From contig NWUY0300015700.1 in NCBI GenBank assembly GCA_004151065.3, forward strand, positions 1 through 21,068: a DNA stretch of 21,068 bases, written 5' to 3'. Of the stretch, positions 1 to 8,329 are shown piece by piece. The stretch comes from Larix sibirica (taxonomy: Eukaryota > Streptophyta > Pinopsida > Pinales > Pinaceae). The notes below the pieces were generated by a model that was not told the DNA's origin, ran no database searches, and worked only from the letters and a program-made list of their open reading frames with translations. The translations under genes and the position numbers were made by a program. Numbering within the stretch: the first letter of the stretch is position 1; each line of letters begins with the position of its first letter.

Positions 1-1
1 T

Positions 2-145
2 CCACCTCTCTTGGACACCTCAGAGGTAGTTGAGAAATTATCCCCTATAGAACTCAATCATGACTGCATTGAGAAGGAAACACTTAACCGAATCATGGAC
101 ACTGATATGAAGGGAACATGCCATCAGAACATGCAATTGTATTAG
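2..145 (+). pseudogene. Partial unrecognised reading frame entering from the left edge
   Basis: The second frame is open from the window edge for 47 codons up to a TAG at 143-145. It is rich in acidic and Leu/Ile residues (it contains SEVVEKLSPIEL) and looks coding-like rather than random. I do not recognise a family. It ends shortly before an LTR-like stretch, so it may be the tail of an older retroelement protein or a host-derived fragment. Its start lies outside the window. Confidence 0.25.
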
Positions 146-254
146 GTTGATAAAGTAGGGAAACTTCTTCACCAAGGAAAGTGACTCACCAGGAGTAAGA
201 TTTAGAAAAAAAATTGATCATCTAATGGATGAAATTGACGTAGTAAGGATCATT

Positions 255-894
255 GATCCATAATGGCAGAGGATTGATCTAGGTGGATATTGGTGGAAAC
301 CCACCTTCTCCATGGATTTACAATAGCTATCCATCTTCTTGGCAATTTTCTATAGTTTTTTGGGTCCCAAACATCCAGGGTCGTTTTGAGGCCCTAAACG
401 ATGTTTTTTGGCCAATCAAAGGGTCAAGGGTTTCCATGGGATGCCTTGTCCCTAGTCAAAAGTTGTAATTCTCAATTATTTATTTCCATAGAGCTATCGA
501 GCACCCTAAACAAAGATCATATGCAAACGGTGTACCCTCTAGAAGTTAACATATCAACTAGAACCTTGAGGCCCATAAATCCTTTTGGCACTGCATCTCC
601 CAAGGTTAGGTTTTTTTATGTTAGGGTTTTTGCCTCTTTATGCTTACAATAAAAATTCCTCTGTGGTATTTTTGTAATGATCTCTCGTGAATGAGTGTAG
701 CTGACACATCTCTCTTCATAGATAATCTACCACCATCTGAGCTAGTTTGTATTGCTTTGCATTTTACAATGTTTTTCCATTCCATTCATTAGAATTTGGG
801 TTTTAATGTATTACTGTGTTTTTTGCAAAACATTTGTTTGTGTGTGTGTTTCCATTTTATATTGTTTCCTTCATTTTGTTTTGCAAATAATCCA
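255..894 (+). mobile_element. LTR-like stretch, plus orientation, left end unresolved
   Basis: This AT-rich non-coding stretch has long T-rich runs, a GT microsatellite near 834-847 and an AATAAA signal near 650. It ends a few bases before a degenerate tRNA-Met primer site at 901. That is the arrangement expected of a 5' LTR of a plant LTR retrotransposon, with a terminal CA at 893-894. I could not find a convincing TG start or a second copy in the window, so the left boundary is a guess. The two overlapping short open frames at 283-652 look like chance. Confidence 0.35.
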
Positions 895-900
895 GATTAG

Positions 901-912
901 TGGTATAAGATA
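901..912 (+). other. Degenerate primer-binding site (tRNA-Met type)
   Basis: TGGTATAAGATA resembles the plant initiator tRNA-Met primer site TGGTATCAGAGC. It lies six bases after a possible LTR-terminal CA. Nine of twelve positions agree, so this supports the LTR call but does not prove it. Confidence 0.35.
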
Positions 913-947
913 AATATTCCCTTATTGTGCCTTAGTGCATGTCCCCA

Positions 948-1230
948 ATGGGATCTAGATATCGAGAGTTGGGTCTCAAACTAGTTGAGCTTGGGGACAA
1001 CCACTCCCATCAACCTAAGAAGCTTCATATGGTAAGAGAAGAAAAGAGAGATGACAAAAAAATATATCATATTAAATTTTTGATCAAGGAATCCCTTGCG
1101 CGATAGAGGAACGAGATGATGGATAATTTCACTCGGGGTTCAATAGGATTTACCAACAAATACCCTACAAGCGTCGACATATTCAATATTCCAATGGATA
1201 GAATAAGGTCTCACCCGAGATGCACATAGG
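948..1230 (+). pseudogene. Short broken reading frame after the primer site
   Basis: An ATG at 948 opens 52 codons, beginning MGSRYRELGLKLVELGD, to a TAG at 1104-1106. The same frame then continues about 40 codons more with coding-like composition (it includes KYPTSVDIFNIP) before further stops. It is basic and charged, and sits where a gag leader of the element at 255-912 would lie. I do not recognise it as a known gag, so both function and family are open. Confidence 0.3.
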
Positions 1231-1285
1231 AATTATAGGGATAGTTACATAGGTGCGTAGGGAAGGATGGGGATTTTTCCATCTA

Positions 1286-1306
1286 CTTATTCATTCATTC
1301 ATTCAT
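1286..1306. repeat. ATTC microsatellite
   Basis: About five tandem copies of ATTC. It is followed by an ATGCATGC motif. No other role is visible. Confidence 0.8.
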
Positions 1307-1514
1307 TAACATGCATGCATATAAACAACAAACGGCATAGACATATATCTACATGGAATAGAGGAGAAACTAGTTTTATATTATCATAAAAATAAGCAGA
1401 GTTATAATACACAACCCTTGGCTGAAAGTACCAAAATATCATCAATTACTTGACATATCACATTTTTTTCTTTCACTAAGTGTTCGAAAACCCTTTCCCA
1501 TTACAAAAGGCCTC

Positions 1515-1522
1515 TTTAAATA
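1515..1522 (-). promoter_or_regulatory. TATA box candidate
   Basis: The minus strand reads TATTTAAA at the centre of a GGCCTATTTAAAGAGGCC block. It probably belongs to the U3 promoter of a decayed LTR. There is no transcript evidence. Confidence 0.35.
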
Positions 1523-1809
1523 GGCCAATATTCCCACAACATGCCATTATCCTGCACACAACTTTGGTGGCATCCAAAATGACATGCACACACTGCTACC
1601 AATGCTTGACGTGAACTTTCGTGTGATACTTCCCTTGGTGTACCTCACCCTGCCAATTGGGATTTTCAACATGTGAACACTTGTCCAATATTTGGGTGCC
1701 AATAGGCCCACAACACTATGATCTAGCTCATCCCCAGCCAAGGAAATCAAGGATCCATTGTTGCAATTGAAGGCAGTTGTAAGCACACGTGACTTACAAA
1801 ATTTTGGAA

Positions 1810-3130
1810 TTATGTTTTAATTGAATCAAAATATTCTACAATGTCGCCGATCTGGCTCTTGTACTCCTCCACATCTTCTTTGGTGCTCTTTCTCGCCTCT
1901 GGTTTCACTTGTTCGGCAAGGGTGATAACTTCTATAGCTTTTTATTGAAGCTCAATCAGAATATCATTATGATTTTTTGCTTCTTCCCAGGCTTCTATGA
2001 CAATGGAAGCAACAAATTGTTTCCCAACCCTACCGGTAGTCATATTTTTGGTGAGTCTAGATATTTATGTCATTGTGTCTTTGCTTGTTGAGTGGGAAAT
2101 TTGTGCCAAACTCTGTTTCTTTTGGACCACTTGAGTCCCACATTTGCTGATATGTTGTTCAACTTGTTGCAATTATGGCACATCCTGTAGGTGATTCCAA
2201 ATGTTGAAACTATACTCCACAACTCTTGTTAGGGTTGCAACCCCCTCCTGCACTTTCTGCGGGACCTTCGCATCTTCTTGAATATTCCGAGTCAAATCCA
2301 TCTCTTATGGTGTAGGAGCTATTTTTATTTGAGCATGGAGCTCTTCTTTCTCTTCTTGTGGTTGGGAGACTATTTCTCTTATCCTTATGACATTTTTCTT
2401 TGATGGTAGCGGACTATCAATAGAGGATATGATGACTGGAATAGTTGATTATGCCACTTCAACTACCAACTCTAATGAGGAGTGCATTTCTACTACATCT
2501 GTGTTTTTCTACTATAGTTCTACATATAAGTGGCTCAACCATGTATGGTGATCCCCCAATTATTTGAATATCTATGATCCATAATGTTGGAGCTCCTCGG
2601 TGGTTACCAATGGCAAGTTCAATTTGTTGTAAGGTAGAGGTTGGGTCTCTGAACTACCTAGAGGATAGACTATCGTAATGTACAGGGGGTTGATTCTACA
2701 TGTCCTACGCTGAAAGACCTTTGAATATTATTATCTTAGTTCCCGAGCCCGATTGGTTCCTATGCAGTTGAGTGCTTACGCAACTAGCATTGGTGGGTCT
2801 ATAAGTAGGACCATCCAAATCTCACTCAACTGCTCTTTTCTATCCTTCTAGAGGATTTGGGTGACCTCTAGATTTGACTGTAACTGTTCCACTGTGATGA
2901 GGATTCGAATATGATTTTTTTGGGGATTTCCAATTGTTTTGATGTGCTCTTTTATGGTTCTCTTATCCCCTTCTTCTTCTTGTTCCTTTGTTGGGTTGGT
3001 TATGGATGCTTCTCTTCAAAGACATCATAAAAAATTCTCCTTCATATTGATGGTGGGTGACGAGTGGGAGTGGTTTCTAGAGGATTATGTTCCTTTTCCT
3101 CTTCCTCTGTCTCTAGATTTGGTGTAGGAG
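1810..3130 (-). pseudogene. Decayed coiled-coil-like coding sequence, family unknown
   Basis: Reading the minus strand leftward from about 2440 to a TAA at 1810-1812 gives a single frame of about 210 codons. It has only about five internal stops, so it is an eroded real coding sequence rather than noise. It is rich in Glu, Gln, Lys and Ser with heptad-like stretches (QQVEQHISKCGTQVVQKKQ; EDVEEYKSQIGDIVEYF). Upstream, with frameshifts, are an acidic patch near 3090 (NLETEEEEKEHNPLE) and another coiled-coil-like piece near 2870 (TVEQLQSNLEVTQIL). No enzymatic motif is visible. An LTR-like promoter region follows directly, so this may be an extra ORF lying 3' of pol in an LTR element. A captured host gene is the alternative. 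Confidence 0.45.
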
Positions 3131-3613
3131 ACAATGGATTGAACTATTTATTTTTGCACTCATTTTCTTACAGAGTAAAATTTGCTTCACGTTTACACTT
3201 AGCTGATAGCTAGGGGGGAATCTCTGGGAAGGATGGTGCCTGCAAATTCACTCCTTGTCTTCATGTGCAACTCAGATTCTTCCAAAATTTCCAGTTATGA
3301 ATCTATGAAGGGATGTAGGTTCTAGGGCCACTCAACCATTATTGTTTCCACATATTCTTGTGTTACGCAGAAAGGGAGTAAATCTACATCAGATTGCAGC
3401 TATGCATAAGGAGTAATGGTCACATTATTATTATCAACTTCAAAACTGACAAAATATTTATACCTGTCCACAATCGATTATGGAATCCTGAAGGTTGTTG
3501 TTGTAGTTGTAAGCATGATTGTATACCTGGTCGTTGGAAGGAAGTATTGATCACTACTCGATCCGTGCGATTCACCTGGTGCTGGGGTACGCAGAACTTT
3601 GGTGTTGGGAAGG
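3131..3613. other. No gene recognised
   Basis: Low-complexity decayed sequence between the coiled-coil remnant and the gypsy element. Both strands hold only short frames with stops. It may be upstream coding sequence of the coiled-coil remnant, too eroded to read. The plus-strand frame at 3394-3627 has no recognisable motif. Confidence 0.4.
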
Positions 3614-4044
3614 TGATCTGTAATTAAGGGACTAAGAGTCCACACAAATCACCAATATAGATTATAAATGTGGAATGGAATCACTTTGTCTTATGCAATC
3701 ACTGTGAGATTGAAAATGTGCTTCACCATTTATAACACATTGGTATGAAAATACTATAGAAATTGCTATGTGTATCTTCTTCCATAGACACTATGAATTC
3801 CATCTCTACAAGAAATTATCACTATGCTACATAACTAAAATCACACTCTGAACAACAAAATGATCCACCCTGCACTCCAACTCTAAGTTAGAAGAGAATG
3901 CTTTTCTACATAATGGAAGAGATAGTTGTAGCTGCATTTTTTAAAATACAATTCAATTGAGCTATTCATTAAAGGAACAGTCTCTCGGTGCCACTATGTG
4001 ACTTTAATGCACACATAGCTAAAAGTATACCACTCTTCATCACA
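3614..4044 (-). repeat. 3' LTR of the gypsy element
   Basis: It matches 5427-5854 along its whole length with scattered substitutions and small indels. Shared landmarks are TGATC..AATT.AGGGACTA at the left edge, a minus-strand TATAAAT box (3728-3734 here) and GTGACTTTA.TGCACACATAGCT near the right edge. On the minus strand it starts TGTGATGAAGAG and ends GATCA. Confidence 0.85.
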
Positions 4045-4322
4045 CATGTGCTGAACAATGCAACCTCACACTCTACTTCATCAACATAGCTAGCATTAAT
4101 GGAAAACATGACTTTACATCTTTAGGGGATTCTCATAATAGAATTCTGTTGAAACCATGATAGTGAATTTGGATGTACTAGATCATAAGTTTCCAACTGA
4201 AACTCGTCACTAAATATTCCAGAAATCATATTAGATTGAGAACCACTGTCAAATAGAGCATTTACCTTTTGGTTCTTCACTTTAAATTTGATTTGGAATA
4301 GTGCATATTTGTCTCCACTCAC
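4045..4322 (-). pseudogene. Retropepsin (aspartic protease) fragment of gypsy polyprotein
   Basis: The minus frame contains LFDSGSQSNMIS, the D-[ST]-G active-site loop of retroviral-type proteases. It continues with a typical plant gypsy segment (QLETYDLVHPNSLSWFQ). After a TAA, the same frame continues with CKVMFSINASYVDEVECEV, which is also family-like, until it meets the 3' LTR at 4044. The second half of the protease and all downstream pol domains are missing. In life it would have cut the gag-pol precursor. The catalytic DSG survives, but the stop and truncation make it non-functional. Confidence 0.8.
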
Positions 4323-4465
4323 CCTAGGCTACTCCAATGTGGTACAAACTAGGGCTTCATCCAAATCTAAGGTGATTTCTACCACTTCTTCTTTTGTCTT
4401 GGTGGCACCTTCACTTTCCTCTTGGACTTGTGACATTTTGAATGCAGTTCCAAATGAAGTTTCTA

Positions 4466-4507
4466 ACACTTCTCATCCATGTGTCCATCCACATCACAAT
4501 GTTTGCA
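4466..4507 (-). pseudogene. CCHC zinc knuckle of gypsy gag (nucleocapsid)
   Basis: The minus strand encodes CKHCDVDGHMDEKC, a perfect CX2CX4HX4C nucleic-acid-binding knuckle. It is followed by a stop where the family normally has Trp (CWKLHPEL-type), here *KLHLELHSK. TGG to TAG explains the stop. It lies between capsid and protease, as expected. Confidence 0.85.
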
Positions 4508-4519
4508 ATGCCTATTAGG

Positions 4520-5306
4520 ATCCCTCCTTTTCTCTCCTATGGCTACAATCTTCTTGTATTTTCTCTTACTATTTTATTCTAGGCCCTTGTATGACTGCCC
4601 CTTCTTGGCACCCATATCAATGCAGAGAGCTTTATTGCTTTCCTCATCTATGCTCTTCACACTAAGAAGCTAAAAGTGCCTTTGGATACCCAACCTAATG
4701 GATTGCCTCCTGAATTCAGAATCTTGTTCTTGCACTCCTTGTCCTTGTTCTTGCTGAAGGTACTGCAATTTCATTAGCTACTCCTGTTCATAGCCAATGG
4801 GATACAATTGAGATTTAAGCAAGGCCTTGAAACCCTCCTGTTTCGAAATAATGGGATTGTGTACCATCCTTAATGCATCCACATAAATCTCCCACCATAA
4901 TAGAGCATGTCTAGTCACCTTCAAGTGGGAAAAATAAATCTTTTATGGTTCTTAGACTTGATAAAGGCCAAATAAACTTCCATTTGTTTCAACTAACTAT
5001 TCAAGGATTCAGTGTTAACTTGACCATCAAACATTGGAATTTCAAGTTTCGCTTCAACTTTGAAGGAAACATTGGAAGAAGAGGAAAAAATGTTTTTGTA
5101 CCTAAATCATCGGGCTTATCACCTTTGGAGTCTTCTGGATCAGCCTTCTTCTCCCCATGATCAATTCCCAATGAGTGTGCTTCCATACCCTTCATTACCA
5201 ACAATTGTGTTACCAACTCTATCAGTGCAGCAATGCTCTGCTCTAGTCGAGTAAACCTGACCTCTGGATATTCCCCAGCATGTTCTTCATGAGGATTCCT
5301 TGCCAT
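4520..5306 (-). pseudogene. Gypsy gag (capsid, Retrotrans_gag type), broken
   Basis: An ATG at 5306-5304 begins MARNPHEEHAGEYPEVRF; the frame is also open from an earlier ATG at 5384. An N-terminal helix follows (RLEQSIAALIELVTQLL). After a frameshift near 5050 come capsid motifs: KLEIPMFDGQVNTESLNS, then a stop where Trp is expected (4993-4995, TAG), then LKQMEVYLAF. Further on are WWEIYVDALRMVH and LKSQLYPIGYEQE, the hallmark of plant gypsy capsid. Gag would assemble virus-like particles. At least two frameshifts and several stops disable it. Confidence 0.85.
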
Positions 5307-5410
5307 TGTTTTTCCTTTGCTTCTCTGTAGGATTGGAAGCAATGATTTTCCACTGGCTCGGTATCCACTATGGGTCTTTACCATACATGTACTCCAGGTA
5401 GTTTTGAAAT

Positions 5411-5424
5411 TGGATTTGATACCA
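5411..5424 (-). other. Primer-binding site, tRNA-Met type
   Basis: The minus strand reads TGGTATCAAATCCA immediately downstream of the 5' LTR, with a two-base spacer (5425-5426). The first eight bases match the plant initiator tRNA-Met primer site TGGTATCAGAGCCA exactly, and four of the next six also agree. This fixes both the LTR edge and the minus orientation. Confidence 0.8.
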
Positions 5425-5426
5425 GA

Positions 5427-5854
5427 TGATCCATAATTGAGGGACTAATATTCCACACAACTCACCGATACAGATTATATATGTGGAATGAAATCACCTG
5501 GTCTTTCTTCAATCACTGTGAGATCGAAAATGTGCTTCACCATTTATAAAACACGGGTATGAAAATACTATTAGAAATTGCTATGTGTATGTTCTGCCAT
5601 AGCCACTATGAATTCCAACTCTATAGGAAATTATCACTACACTACAGAACTAAACTCACACTATAAACACCAAAATGATCCACCATGCACTCCAACTCTG
5701 AGTTATAAGATAATTCTTTGCTACAAAATAAAAGAGATAGTTGTAGCTACATTTTTTTGAATGCAATTCAATTGAGTTAGTCGAAGGAAAAATTGCCTGG
5801 TGCCACTATGTGACTTTATTGCACACATAGCTTAAAGCATAGCACTCTTCGACA
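5427..5854 (-). repeat. 5' LTR of the gypsy element
   Basis: This is the partner of 3614-4044. On the minus strand it starts TGTCGAAGAG at 5854 and ends GATCA at 5427, beside the primer site. A TATAAAT box (5542-5548) sits at the same relative place as in the other copy. It would have driven transcription leftward. Confidence 0.85.
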
Positions 5855-6869
5855 CTTCCTGTCAAACCAATGACTCAACCAAAGAGAAATCAAGCCGTTG
5901 GGTGAGCAAATACGTAATCGGTGCACAAAAATGGAATTGTTGTTTGTGTGAAAAATTAACCAGGTTTCGGTGGGTGTAAACACTAATTTTATTGTCCTTG
6001 AATGTATATAATAGTTTTCAATTGCATGGGGGGTGAAATGGGAGTGAAGGGAATTGCCCCAACCACTAAAAACATCCATCAGAGGCTACCAAAACCCAAG
6101 CATGGTAGAGTACAATTTTGGCACACAAATTTGTTGCTCTTTCATTCAAATGGAAATATCTTTAGTTCTATTGGCTGCAGATAATTTCTTCAGCAAACTG
6201 TTAGATAATAACAATGATTTGGAATTGATTACCAATTAGTGAAATTATAGCAACATATATGGAATGGCCCTATGTTAACAATCAAAGAGAAACCCACAAC
6301 AATTCTTAAATACACATAATTGAAACCCTATGCAGAAAAAAACCATAATAAACAATTATTTACCCTGAAAACCCGAATTGGGAAAACATACTTGGAATAG
6401 TGATGCTCAGCCTTTATTGACCAATACTTTGCAAATGTATTTACAGAGTATATGGATCTCTCTTAGCCTTCAACGATTTGCTACATGAACAAACACAACA
6501 CCTGCAAAATTGATCCAAGGAACCCCTTTGAATTCGTTGTGCAAGAAGATATAGTCGAAATGGAAGTATGTTGAATAGATGGAAGGCCAAGAATCCTTGC
6601 CCTTTCATTTCCCCTTTTGCATCATTGTCTTTCCATTTGTCTTCTTGATGGTAGCATTCCCTTCTAGGTTCCCATCCTTATTTTCATTTCATTAATTATT
6701 GCTCTCTTACATTAGCATATCTAAGCCCATTTTGACAAGTGGTTATTTGATTGAGTCAATGTGTGTCCATCCAACTAACAGTCACAACCCCATACTATGT
6801 CCACTTCCACAATTTCGAACTACTATTTTGCGGTCTCTTCTTTTTTTGATTATTTTACATTGACTTGAT
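5855..6869. other. No gene recognised
   Basis: AT-rich sequence with short overlapping frames on both strands (for example minus 5816-6079 and plus 6002-6239). None has a recognisable motif. There are no clear repeats or LTR edges. Confidence 0.4.
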
Positions 6870-7145
6870 TCACACACCATTCATGTTTGTTGGGGATCCA
6901 ATTCGGATCAGTAGGTCATAAGTATGCCCTGGTGGGGGCTGCCAAACAATTATAGCGATCAATAGAAGGACCCAACTGTAATGGAACTCTGTTCCCTTGG
7001 CCCATGCATCTAAGCAGTCTTGTGCAAACTCATTCTTTAAATATTTCACCCATGTTATCTTAGCGGTAGTTGCGTATTGTTCTGCTGCCAAGATAAATCC
7101 TTCTAGGCACTCATCCTTTCTACATTTGTGCATGAGCTTGCACAC
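6870..7145 (-). pseudogene. Capsid-like or plant-mobile-domain-like fragment
   Basis: A 91-codon minus frame has CLEGFILAAEQY, then ITWVKYLKNEFAQDC, then GTEFHYSWVLLLIAIIVW. This ordered pattern of aromatic and hydrophobic residues reminds me of a protein family common in conifer repeat-derived sequences, but that is recall and not a search. It ends at a stop (TGA) at 6867-6869. Its upstream end abuts the LTR at 7162, so that LTR probably inserted into or beside this coding fragment. A retroelement gag relative is my guess. Confidence 0.35.
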
Positions 7146-7161
7146 AAGATATTGAGTTGCG

Positions 7162-7747
7162 AGTTGGAATCGATGCTTGTTATACTATTGCTTACTATGC
7201 ATTAACATACAACAATTTATTACTAACATGTAAATCAATAATCATATCTAACTAGTCTAATCTCCTATCAACACAAGCATCAAATAATCAATAACAAGTG
7301 TAAGAGAGGAAAGGAAAGATAAAAGGGAGTACACCAAATTTACATTGTAAAACCCAAAATGGTGAAACGTCCAAGAAAAGGCTTTATCCTCTTATTCTTT
7401 AAGAAATTTCAACTCTTACAATCTTGAGTATCCCCACATATGCTTATATCACATATTTACAATTTTTCACAATACCTTTTACAGTGTGCCCAAAGGGTCT
7501 CCTTCACCTCTATTATATACCAAGAGGTATGGAAGAATAACATCCCAAAATACATGTGGGATAAATGATTTTCCACCTCTTTATATAATGAATGGTAATA
7601 GGAGCATATTACTCCATGATGCATGTGGGATAACTCCTTTTTACATAATATTAGAGTTATTTATGCCTTCTAATGCTATATAGGACATCTTAAAACATCA
7701 TACTAGACATCATTACACATGTAATATTAAAATTACACATTCCAACA
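7162..7747 (-). mobile_element. Probable solo LTR (copia-like), minus orientation
   Basis: The minus strand begins TGTTGGAAT at 7747 and ends ATTCCAACT at 7162, a nine-base terminal inverted repeat of the kind that bounds many plant copia LTRs, with only the last base changed. Inside are a TATATAAAG box (plus 7581-7587), a typical TTGGGTTTTACAATGTAAATTTGGTGTA segment before the U5 part, and a length (586 bp) normal for copia. No primer site follows its 3' end, no polypurine tract precedes it and no matching LTR is seen, so it is called solo. The flanking five bases do not match. Confidence 0.6.
7553..7633 (-). repeat. Two copies of a 12-bp motif around the LTR TATA box
   Basis: CATGTGGGATAA occurs at 7553-7564 and 7622-7633 on the plus strand, on either side of the TATA box at 7581-7587. 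Repeated elements in the U3 region often act as enhancers. That role is inferred here. Confidence 0.5.
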
Positions 7748-8329
7748 CTAGCATTGATTGTAAAGAGCTAATGTATTCATTCCCTAGTCTTCTAGATTCA
7801 ATAAATAAAACCAATGTTAAGGTTGTTGGACTTTTTTGTGCATTAATAAAATAGACTTGTCCATCCTTAAACTTTTTTTGTTATTCCTAATGCTATAAAT
7901 AGACTACATCATAATCCTATATGTATACATTATCAAAAATGACACCACACACCTCTAAAGGCACTATATTAACTCTAACTTATTAAAATAACTGATTTAC
8001 ATGGTGAATTTGACCTTGCACTTGCATTGGATGCACAAATCCTTGTTCCTACTAAGGCAAACAAGGAAAGCAGTTCTAAGATATGTGATTGTGGATAGAT
8101 TATGCTTCTTTGTTGTTGTTTTTTAGATCAAATCTCATTCATTGCCATTAATGAGCTTTGTGGTTACAATATCCTTTAATTGCATTCCAATGGATAATAA
8201 CTTTTGGCACTTTATGCGACTTGGACCAACAACTGGCACTAGAGAAATGCCTTCAATCTTGGAGTTAGGTATTGATATTTATCCCTTTGCAGTTTATGTA
8301 GATTTGGTGTGCTTAGCTAGGTTCAATTT
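7748..8329. other. No gene recognised; probable 3' part of the gag-bearing element to its right
   Basis: AT-rich sequence. The plus frame at 8142-8336 is only an open shadow. On the minus strand this stretch lies downstream of the gag knuckle at 8330-8374, but I find no protease or polymerase motif and no LTR. Confidence 0.35.

Larger units (their letters stand above)
1240..1800 (-). promoter_or_regulatory. LTR-like promoter region with TATTTAAA box, minus strand
   Basis: Read on the minus strand, this non-coding stretch follows the end of the coiled-coil reading frame (stop at 1810-1812). It carries a clean TATTTAAAG box (plus positions 1515-1522) inside GGCCTATTTAAAGAGGCC, a near-palindrome. 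An A/T-rich region follows, as in the U3-R part of plant LTRs. No partner LTR is visible, so the ends are approximate. The 79-codon frame on this strand at 1547-1786 starts at GTG and looks like chance. Confidence 0.35.
3614..5854 (-). mobile_element. Ty3/gypsy LTR element reduced to LTR-gag-protease-LTR
   Basis: Two direct repeats of about 430 bp (3614-4044 and 5427-5854) bracket minus-strand coding remnants. In transcription order (right to left) these are a tRNA-Met primer site, gag capsid, CCHC knuckle and part of a retropepsin. Each repeat begins TGT and ends CA on the minus strand. There is no room for reverse transcriptase, RNase H or integrase: the protease frame runs straight into the 3' LTR, and no polypurine tract is visible there. 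The LTRs look roughly 85-88% identical by eye, so the insertion is old. The five-base flanks (GAAGG left, CTTCC right) are not a direct target-site duplication. Confidence 0.85.

Noticed and set aside
1547-1786. A 79-codon minus-strand frame.
   Set aside because: It starts at GTG, lies in an LTR-like non-coding region and shows no family pattern.
3394-3627. A 77-codon plus frame with many Cys and Trp.
   Set aside because: No recognisable domain, and it runs into the LTR of a minus-strand element; most likely a chance open frame.
3609-5859. GAAGG and CTTCC beside the two gypsy LTRs as a target-site duplication.
   Set aside because: They are not direct repeats of each other, so no duplication can be claimed.
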